Source: Puccinellia tenuiflora
Taxonomy: Eukaryota; Streptophyta; Magnoliopsida; Poales; Poaceae
Assembly: GCA_012064385.1 (NCBI GenBank)
Contig: QRDG01000027.1
Coordinates: 729,075 to 793,074 of the forward strand
Direction of reading: 5' to 3'
Length of the DNA: 64,000 nucleotides
Part shown: positions 57,155 through 64,000 of the stretch, one piece after another
Numbering within the stretch: position 1 is the stretch's first letter
How the letters are laid out: each line of letters starts with the position of its first letter
Translations under genes and position numbers: made by a program
The notes under the pieces: model-generated
The model's database searches: none
The model's input: the letters and a program-made list of their open reading frames with translations, nothing else
What the model was told of the DNA's origin: nothing

Positions 57155-57474
57155 GTGTCGTTTTACCACAGGAATTTGGACGGAGATCCTTGCTTGGTGC
57201 GGGTACGACGACATCCTCCCTACGTCTTGAGCTAATGAAACGTCCGTCAAAGATTGGTGGACCAACCTTACGCTTGATCATGGTGTTGCGAAAAAGGCCA
57301 TGTCCTCTTTGCTTATGCTTGTCTCTTGGGAGGTGTGCAAGAAGCGTAATGCAAGGATCTTTCGACATGTTGAGTCGCTGGCGGTCATTGTCATTTCTAG
57401 AATTAAAGATGAGGCGAGAGCATGTTATTTGGTTGGGGCTAAAATTTTGGACAATGTAATTTCGAGAGAGTAGT
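57155..57474 (+). pseudogene. LINE reverse transcriptase C-terminal remnant
   Basis: Plus-strand translation gives WTEILAWCGYDDILPTS, a stop, then VKDWWTNLTL, SSLLMLVSWEVCKKRNARIF, IKDEARACYLVGAKIL and a stop. This is the C-terminal region downstream of the RT zinc-binding domain of plant L1-type LINEs, oriented opposite to the neighbouring LINE. One internal stop is visible. Confidence 0.7.
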
Positions 57475-57517
57475 CTCCGTTGGAAGTCCCGAGACTTAAC
57501 CTACACAACTATATCTT

Positions 57518-60410
57518 TTTTTTTTTGATAAAGGGAGTTTTTATTACTTAAAGGTTTAAGTATTACACTCGGCCTCTGCATAACTAGGATGCACACAGCC
57601 AAAAGTCATCAACTACTAAAATAAAACAAGGCGAATTACATATCAGAATGAGAAATTGTAAACACGCCTATGGAGGTGGAGGGCCGATCCGCAAATTATG
57701 CTGCCATCCATGTTGGGATAAAAAGTCTCTCGCCGTTCCCTCCAGACTTGTACACACCTCCGTAAAAAGGTCGCGATGCTCCATACGTTGCAACGGAGAC
57801 CACAAACGGAGAGTAGCAGTAATTCTGTAGATCACCTGCATGAGAGACGAATTCTTATCATTAAAAACCTTGTCATTCCTACACAGCCAAAGCGACCATA
57901 TTACGGCTAGCGCTCCCACCCTAATAAGTCGTTTAAGCCTATTGTCCACACCATTCAGCCAATTACCAAAAATATTAGTAATGCTAAGTGGTGGAAATAG
58001 GTTAGAACCTATCTGGATGATTGACCATATAGAACTCGCAAATCTACACTCGAAAAATAAGTGCTTAATGGTCTCGTCCTTGTGACAGAAGACACACTTT
58101 TTACTCCCATGCCAATTGCGTTTCGCAAAGTTATCTTTAGTTAGAGTTACCCCACGACGAAGATACCAAGCAAAAAAATTATTCTTGAGTGGGATCCTCA
58201 TCTTCCAAATTTTGTGGTTATTATCCACAGGCAAATCTGGCTGTATGAGAGCCTTATACATCAAGTCCACTGAGAATTTACCATTAACGTGTAAATTCCA
58301 TCGAAACTCATCGGTCCCCTCCATGAGATTAACAACAGACAAACGTTGTAGCAACTCATTCCAGGATGCTAACCTGGGACCCACAAGATCTCGTCTGAAC
58401 GTCACATTGGGCGGAGAATTCTCCATCACCTTAGAAAGAGTATCGCTCTTATGACGACCAAGGACAATATTATATAAAGCTGGATATTGTTCTCGGAGTG
58501 TGGTGTTGCCTAACCATTTATCCTCCCAGAATCTTATCTCTGAACCCTCCTTAATGGAAAAAGAACCATATGGGAAGAAGAACTTCTTCGTCGCCATTAG
58601 GCCAGCCCAGAAGTGTGAATCACCGGCTTTCCAAGCAACCTGTGATAACGCTTTTGAGCCAATATACTTTCTCCGTAGGATAGTTTGCCATACCCCATCT
58701 TCAGTTAGTAGTTTAAACAACCACTTACCAAGGAGAGCTCTATTCTTGACCTCTAAGTCATGAATACCCAACCCTCCTTGATCCTTGGGACGGCAAACTA
58801 CGTTCCACTTAGCCAGTCTATATTTCTTTTTCTCACTATCCCCTTGCGAAAAGAATCTTGATCGAAAATAATCTAATCGATGCAGAACTCCTTTGGGTAG
58901 TTGGAAGAAGGAAATCATATACAGTACCATGTTAGTAAGCACTGAGTTTATGAGGACCAATCTTCCCCCAAGAGATAGTAATTTTCCTTTCCAGCTACTC
59001 AATCTCTTCTGTATCCTTTCCTCCACAATTTTCCATTGAGCTATTGTAAGCCTTCTGAAGTGAATCGGAATGCCCAAATAGCTAATAGGAAAATGACCTT
59101 GCCCACAGCCGAATAACTCAGCGTATAGGGCAGCGTCATCCATTGCCTCGCCAAAACAAAACAATTCACTCTTATGGAAATTAATCTTGAGACCAGAAAG
59201 TTGCTCGAACGCTGATAAAATTAATTTCAGGTTTCTCGCTTTTTCCAAGTCGTGTTCCATAAAGAGGATTGTATCGTCGGCATATTGAAGGATAGATAAC
59301 CCCCCATCCACAAGATGGGGGACTACACCTTCAATTTGGCCATCTATTTTTGCACGTTCTATGATAATGGCCAACATATCAGCAACTATATTAAATAGAA
59401 TTGGTGATAATGGGTCGCCTTGTCTTAATCCCTTCCTGGTTTGAAAGTATCGTCCAACATCGTCATTGACTTTGATGGCAACACTACCCTCAGAAACGAA
59501 ATTATGAATCATAGTCCGCCACTCATCAGAAAAACCTTTCATTCTGAGTGTCTGCTGAAGGAAAGACCACTTGACTTTATCATAGGCCTTTTCGAAGTCA
59601 ATTTTCAAAATCACTCCGTTCAATTTTTTCCGATGCATCTCATGAACCGTTTCATGCAAAATGACAACTCCATCAAGAATGTTGCGACCTTGCATAAAAG
59701 CCGTCTGAGTTGGACGCACAACATGATCAGCCACCGAATTAAGTCTAAGTGTTGCGGCTTTTGTAAAAATTTAGAAACTAACGTTAAGAAGACAGATCGG
59801 CCTATATTGTTGGATCCGTTCTGCTTCATTAACCTTAGGTAACAAAATTATCTCACAGAAGTTTAGACGAAAAATCTCGAGTTGTCCAGAGTGAAGAGCT
59901 CCAAAGAACTCGAGCAAGTCCGATTTGACTAGTTCCCAGAAGCTCTGATAGAACTCAGCCGGAAACCCATCCGGACCCGGGGCCTTGTTGTGTTCCATTT
60001 GGAAAATTGCCTGCTTAACTTCCTCCACAGAAAAAGGGGCAGTAAGGTGGGCATTCTCCGCATTGGTCACTTGAGCGATATCATCTATATATTCGGCTTT
60101 CGTCCATGGAGAAATTACCCTCCTCAGGCTCACCAAATAGACCTTTATAATACTTTGTGATATAGGATTTTAGATGCTCATGTCCTTCAATCACACCTTC
60201 ATCTTGAGAAAGAGAATGGATATGTTTCTTTCGATGTCTGCCATTAGCTAGACTATGAAAGTATCTCGTATTCGAGTCTCCTTCTAAAATAAATTGGGCT
60301 TTTGATCGTTGGTACCATTTGAGCTCCTCCGCTCGTAGAAGACCCGCTATCTCCGCATTGGATTGACTTTTCAATTCAATATCTTGTGTGGACAATGGTC
60401 TTACCTCGGC
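57518..60410 (-). mobile_element. L1-type LINE, 5'-truncated
   Basis: The poly(A) tail shows as a T run at 57518-57529 followed by GATAAAGGGAG and ACTCGGCCTCTGCATAACTA, the grass LINE 3' tail. ORF2 sequence extends to about 60410, where LINE sequence gives way to gypsy sequence. ORF1 and the endonuclease domain are absent. Confidence 0.88.
57668..60395 (-). pseudogene. LINE ORF2 reverse transcriptase, two lesions
   Basis: This non-LTR reverse transcriptase would copy element RNA at a nicked target. In order it has YQRSKAQFILEGDSNTRYFH (lead-in), APGPDGFPAEFYQSFW, FEKAYDKVKWSFLQ, GLRQGDPLSPILFN, the catalytic LQYADDTILF, SYLGIPIHFRRLT, and the C-terminal zinc-binding CVFCHKDETIKHLFFEC. The frame from 59734 to 57668 (688 codons) is fully open. 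Two lesions lie upstream: TAA at 59773-59771 (Lys expected in LNVSFKIFTKA) and a 4-bp TATA gain at about 60085-60092 that shifts the frame. The N-terminal endonuclease is missing. Inactive, but a possible past source of enzyme. Confidence 0.9.
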
Positions 60411-61620
60411 AAAAGCCTCTGATAGTGCGAGAGGTGTTAATCAATCACGCTTCATTGGGCACCCCAAGAGGAAGGTTTGAGGAGCACAGCAGCAAGTTTT
60501 CCCTCAGTTAGAAACCAAGGTTATCGAACCAGTAGGAGTGAGGAATGCTTCAGAAGGTTGTCCACAACTGCAATGGCGCCAGAAAAAGAGCTGTTGCAGG
60601 GGAGACAGTGGAACCTGCAGAACACAATCAAACTAATTTGCCCCGACGAAGCAGTGAGGTTGTCAATCTCACCGGCCTTACCGAATTAAGTCTAAGTGTT
60701 GCGGCTTTTGTAAAAATTTAGAAACTAACGTTAAGAAGACAGATCGGCCTATATTGTTGGATCCGTTCTGCTTCATTAACCTTAGGTAACAAAATTATCT
60801 CACAGAAGTTTAGACGAAAAATCTCGAGTTGTCCAGAGTGAAGAGCTCCAAAGAACTCGAGCAAGTACGATTTGACTAGTTCCCAGAAGCTCTGATAGAA
60901 CTCAGCCGGAAACCCATCCGGACCTGGGGCCTTGTTGTGTTCCATTTGGAAAATTGCCTGCTTAACTTCCTCCACAGAAAAAGGGGCAGTAAGGTGGGCA
61001 TTCTCCGCATTGGTCACTTGAGCGATATCATCTATATATTCGGCTTTCGTCCATGGAGAAATTACCCTCCTCGGGCTCACCAAATAGACCTTTATAATAC
61101 TTTGTGATATAGGATTTTAGATGCTCATGTCCTTCAATCACACCTTCATCTTGAGAAAGAGAATGGATATGTTTCTTTCGATGTCTGCCATTAGCTAGAC
61201 TATGAAAGTACCTCGTATTCGAGTCTCCTTCTAAAATAAATTGGGCTTTTGATCGTTGGTACCATTTGAGCTCCTCCGCTCGAAGAAGACCCGCTATCTC
61301 CGCATTGGATTGACTTTTCAATTCAATCTCTTGTGTGGACCTTACCTCGGCAAAAGCCTCTGATAGTGCGAGAGGTGTTAATCAATCACGATTCGTTGGG
61401 CACCCCAAGAGGAAGGTTTGAGGAGCACAGCAGCAAGTTTTCCCCCAGTTAGAAACCAAGGTTATCGAACCAGTAGGAGTGAGGAATGCTTCAGAAGGTT
61501 GTCCACAACTGCAATGGCGCCAGAAAAATAGCTGTTGCAGGGGAGACAGTGGAACCTGCAGAACACAATCAAACTACTTTGCCCCAACGAAGCAGTGAGG
61601 TTGTCAATCTCACCGGCCTT
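59734..61620. repeat. Recent tandem duplication, unit about 945 bp, LINE plus gypsy sequence
   Basis: 59734-60678 and 60679-61620 are almost identical. Each contains the LINE ORF2 5' part and then a gypsy internal fragment. The junction is ...CTCACCGGCCTT|ACCGAATTAAGTC. Both units share the LINE nonsense codon and TATA gain, so duplication followed the decay. The second unit lacks 7 bp (AATGGTC) and has a handful of substitutions. Confidence 0.9.
60718..61321 (-). pseudogene. Second copy of LINE ORF2 5' part
   Basis: This duplicate of 59771-60395 has the same motifs (GDSNTRYFHSLANG, APGPDGFPAEFYQSFW) and the same two lesions, TAA at 60720-60718 and the TATA gain at about 61030. It lacks the catalytic YADD part. 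Confidence 0.85.
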
Positions 61621-62151
61621 GCTGAATACAAAGGATTAAATGTATGTGTGGAAGGAAGCTTGTTTGCAGTAAATGAAAGCAGTAGAGCAGTTGATTTAAT
61701 TGCAGATGTAAAAGAATAGACCGGGGTCCACAGTTCACTAGTGGTGTCTTCTCCATAAATAAAATACTACACATGCTGGGTAACAAATTACAGCTGGGCA
61801 ATTGACAGAATAGAGAATGCATGACAATGCATGAACATTGCATAATATAGAGGATGATGATGTCTATATGAGATGCTTTGGGCATTACGACAAAATACAT
61901 AGATAGCTGTTCCAAGCATACACCTATGCCTAAATAGTCCACCTTTGAGATAACATACCGTAAAATCTCTCCAGTATTAAGTTGCAAGCAACAGACAATT
62001 GCATGAAAAACTGTGCATAAAGTTTACTCCCTAGTAGCAACGGCACTCCCTCGTCCTTATATGTTTCTGTCACTCAAGCCAAGGCACACAGGGACCGAAA
62101 CCACTATCTAGCATAAATACTCCCTCTTGGAGATACAAGCAACTACTTTGA
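61346..62151 (+). mobile_element. Fragment of a Triticeae gypsy retrotransposon non-coding region
   Basis: GTGCGAGAGGTGTTAATCAA, GGGCACCCCAAGAGGAAGGT, GAGGTTGTCAATCTCACCGG and CCGGGGTCCACAGTTCACTA belong to a non-coding internal segment that is common in Triticeae gypsy elements (recognised from memory, family not named). A shorter copy is at 60421-60678. No protein domains were found. Confidence 0.6.
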
Positions 62152-63183
62152 TGTAGCCCCACATGTGGACAACACCATGGACACCATGCCAAATGGCCCA
62201 ATGACAAGATCAAGAGTCAAGGCTCTTCACGAAAAGGTGACCTCGCTCCTCTCGATGTGTGATCTTGACCTTCCTTTGAATTGCTTGCTACCTCATGCCA
62301 CTACCTTATGCATACTCAGGATCCACCCGGAAGATGACCCACAATGGAGTCAAGAAGATGGCCAAGAGGAACTCCAAGAAGATGGGCAAGAAGAGGAAGA
62401 AGGAGGCGAAGGCTCAAGGAGGAGCCAGCCGGCCTCCAGGCCGGCCTGGGCCGGCCCCCAGGCCGGACCCCCACCCGAGCCAGCCGGCCTCCAGGCCGGC
62501 CTAGGCCGGCCCCTAGGCCGGCCCTCCACCCGAAGCTGCCGGCCTCCAGGCCGGCCTAGGCCGGTTTCCAGGCCGGCCCTCCACCCGACGCCGCCGGCCT
62601 CCAGGCCGGCCTAGGCCGGTTTCCAGGCCGGCCACCCACCCGACGCAGCCGGCCTCCAGGCCGGCCTAGGCCGGTTTCCAGGCCGGCCATCCACCCGACG
62701 CAGCCGGCCTCCAGGCCGGCCTAGGCCGGTTTCCAGGCCGGTTCCCCACCTACCTGCCTCGTTTTGTACTAAGACTATAAATAGCTGTCCCTTTCCCCAT
62801 TTGAGGGCTAGACTGAATCTGAGACTTGTGAGAGCTATGCTCCTCCTCCCTCGTAGCTAGGGTGCCTCGTTGAGGTAGATCTTGTTGTTGCTACTCTTTC
62901 ACTGCGGTGTCTCTAGTAGTGCAAACCAATCTTTCACTGCGGTGATTCTATTGGATCGGTGGACCGGCCGGTAAGAGCAATCGGTTTCAACAAGAGTAAG
63001 TTTGGCTTTGATTCTTCGATCCAAAGGCTACCTTTTTGAGGGTTTGTTGTTGGGTGGAGTTCTTAGCAGGATTTGCTAGTTATCCTTGTGTTTTGCCCAC
63101 GAATCTCCCTCGTTTCCCCTCGTGTTCTTCGTGTTCATCCCCGTTTCCCCCTCAAATCCGTGAAGATCGGGCCTAGCCCTACA
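62152..63183 (+). repeat. 5' LTR of a gypsy element entering the window's right edge
   Basis: It starts TGTAGCCCCACATG and ends GGGCCTAGCCCTACA (TGTAG...CTACA). A TATAAATA box sits at 62776-62783, and the primer-binding site follows at 63189. The LTR 5' part contains an ORF (62165-62614) starting MDNTMDTMPNGPMTRSRVKA, whose GPMTRSRxKAL motif is typical of the C-terminal end of gypsy polyproteins. This suggests that pol ends inside the LTR. Confidence 0.65.
62425..62745. repeat. 56-bp minisatellite of GGCCGGCC palindromes in LTR
   Basis: About six units of the form CCGGCCTCCAGGCCGGCCTA + GGCCGGTTTCCAGGCCGGCC + ATCCACCCGACGCAG. Early units differ (CCCCAGGCCGGACCCCCACC). The period of 56 bp shifts frame each unit, so Pro/Arg/Ala-rich ORFs arise in all three frames. 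Confidence 0.88.
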
Positions 63184-63188
63184 TCATT

Positions 63189-63201
63189 TGGTATCAAGAG
63201 C
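63189..63201 (+). promoter_or_regulatory. Primer-binding site, variant of initiator-Met type
   Basis: TGGTATCAAGAGC follows the LTR after 5 bp. It matches the usual TGGTATCAGAGC with one extra A, a form seen in several plant gypsy families. Confidence 0.7.
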
Positions 63202-64000
63202 AAGGGTTTCCACGGATTTGGATCGTGTTTCCACCGTTTATTAGCCATTTTCCACCAAAATTTTTCTTTCCCATACCAATTTCGAAAATTCCAAAAAAAA
63301 AATAGCCCATATGGATTTCGTTCGATCTTTCGATTTGGTGAGCGATTTGTGGTTTTGATCCACGGATCTCGTGCTTAAGACCTTTTCCCCACTTTCCGTT
63401 GGTGTTTTCCGGAGGCCTTTTCCGCTCCAAGCCCAAGCGTGCCGCGCAATTCGTCGCCGGCGGTACTACCGTCCGAACGGCCGTTACTACCGCCCGCAAT
63501 CGGTCTTACCGCCCGTTCGGCCGGTGCTACCGCCGCACGACTATTCACCGATTTCATCTTCGTGTCGCTTCATCGCTACCTCGACGACATCAAAGGTATA
63601 GCTTCCGACACATCCCTTTCCATTTCGCGAAACTTTTTCCTAGGAGCTAGCTCTTCATAGTGTGAGCATTGCACTTGTGTGACACCAAGTAACCATATCA
63701 TAATCTTGTGAGCATCTAGTTGTAGCGGACTCGGCTCGGGCAAAAGCATAAAAGCAAAAGAGAAATAGAAAAGATTCAAAAAAAAAAAGAGAAAAGCCGA
63801 GCCGTGATCCTAGTTATCCTCAAGCTCCAATTACCAATAGATAAATGGGTACACTTGTGCAAATCGGGTGCTCCTTCCCATACACTTGAGCTAGTTGTCC
63901 TTCGAGAGGTGGTGCGGCACGAGCATAGTCTTCGTTAGGTCCAAGTTGCTCCTCCCTATAGTCGCACCATCCACGTTTGTCTCCACGTGTGAGTCTCTTT
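63202..64000 (+). mobile_element. Leader region of the gypsy element, continues past window
   Basis: This is non-coding leader with a run of CCGTTCGGCCGGT/TACTACCGCCCG-like short repeats (about 63460-63540). No gag frame starts before the window ends. Confidence 0.55.

Noticed and set aside
57840..59842. Plus-strand ORFs of 81-133 codons within the LINE
   Set aside because: They are antisense shadows of the ORF2 reverse transcriptase.
62165..62614. 149-codon ORF as an independent host gene
   Set aside because: The PNGPMTRSR motif and position inside a TGTAG...CTACA LTR point to a retrotransposon polyprotein end.

Overview
This is a gene-poor, transposon-dense plant nuclear window. CACTA elements with TTTAGTCCCGGTTCG subterminal repeats, Stowaway MITEs, long-LTR Ty3/gypsy and Ty1/copia elements, L1-type LINEs and a grass-type PRE/ILI gene pair point to a large-genome grass, most likely Triticeae (wheat, barley or a relative). 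No bacterial operons, CRISPR arrays or tRNA genes were recognised.

Left part (1-13.6 kb): a deep nest on the minus strand. A long-LTR element (breakpoint 3449) interrupts the pol start of a Tat-type gypsy element (3450-7611). That element had inserted into the transposase of a CACTA element (7612-9464), which had itself inserted into an ORF of a second CACTA element (9465-10578). Next comes a 1.9-kb segment bounded by a 10-bp direct repeat. It carries a 17-bp minisatellite and a large foldback. An 84-bp LINE tail with a perfect 17-bp target duplication follows.

Middle part: a direct segmental duplication, copy 1 at about 14.6-23.1 kb and copy 2 at about 45.5-56.6 kb. Each copy carries an intact two-exon gene for an atypical (non-DNA-binding) HLH protein of the PRE/ILI family. 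Between the copies lie a PHT4;6-like anion transporter gene (28111-29417) broken only by single-base indels, a decayed PAT1 (mRNA-decay factor) gene, several MITEs, an unclassified 904-bp TIR element with a 5-bp target duplication, and a complete 10.6-kb minus-strand gag-only, Sirevirus-like retrotransposon (34210-44799, TSD ACGTT). Copy 1 carries a 1.18-kb LINE-like retroposon with a 319-codon ORF; copy 2 preserves the empty site. Copy 2 carries extra MITEs, LTR fragments and an organelle-DNA mosaic (plastid psbJ, mitochondrial rrn18/rrn5 pieces).

Right part (57-64 kb): two LINE reverse transcriptase relics, a tandem duplication of about 945 bp that joins LINE and gypsy sequence, and at the edge the 5' LTR and primer-binding site of another LTR element running off the window.

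The host genes that look alive are the two HLH genes. They probably act as growth-promoting dimerisation partners of inhibitory bHLH proteins (family knowledge). The transporter may be a real gene seen through homopolymer errors. The rest is mobile-element biology.
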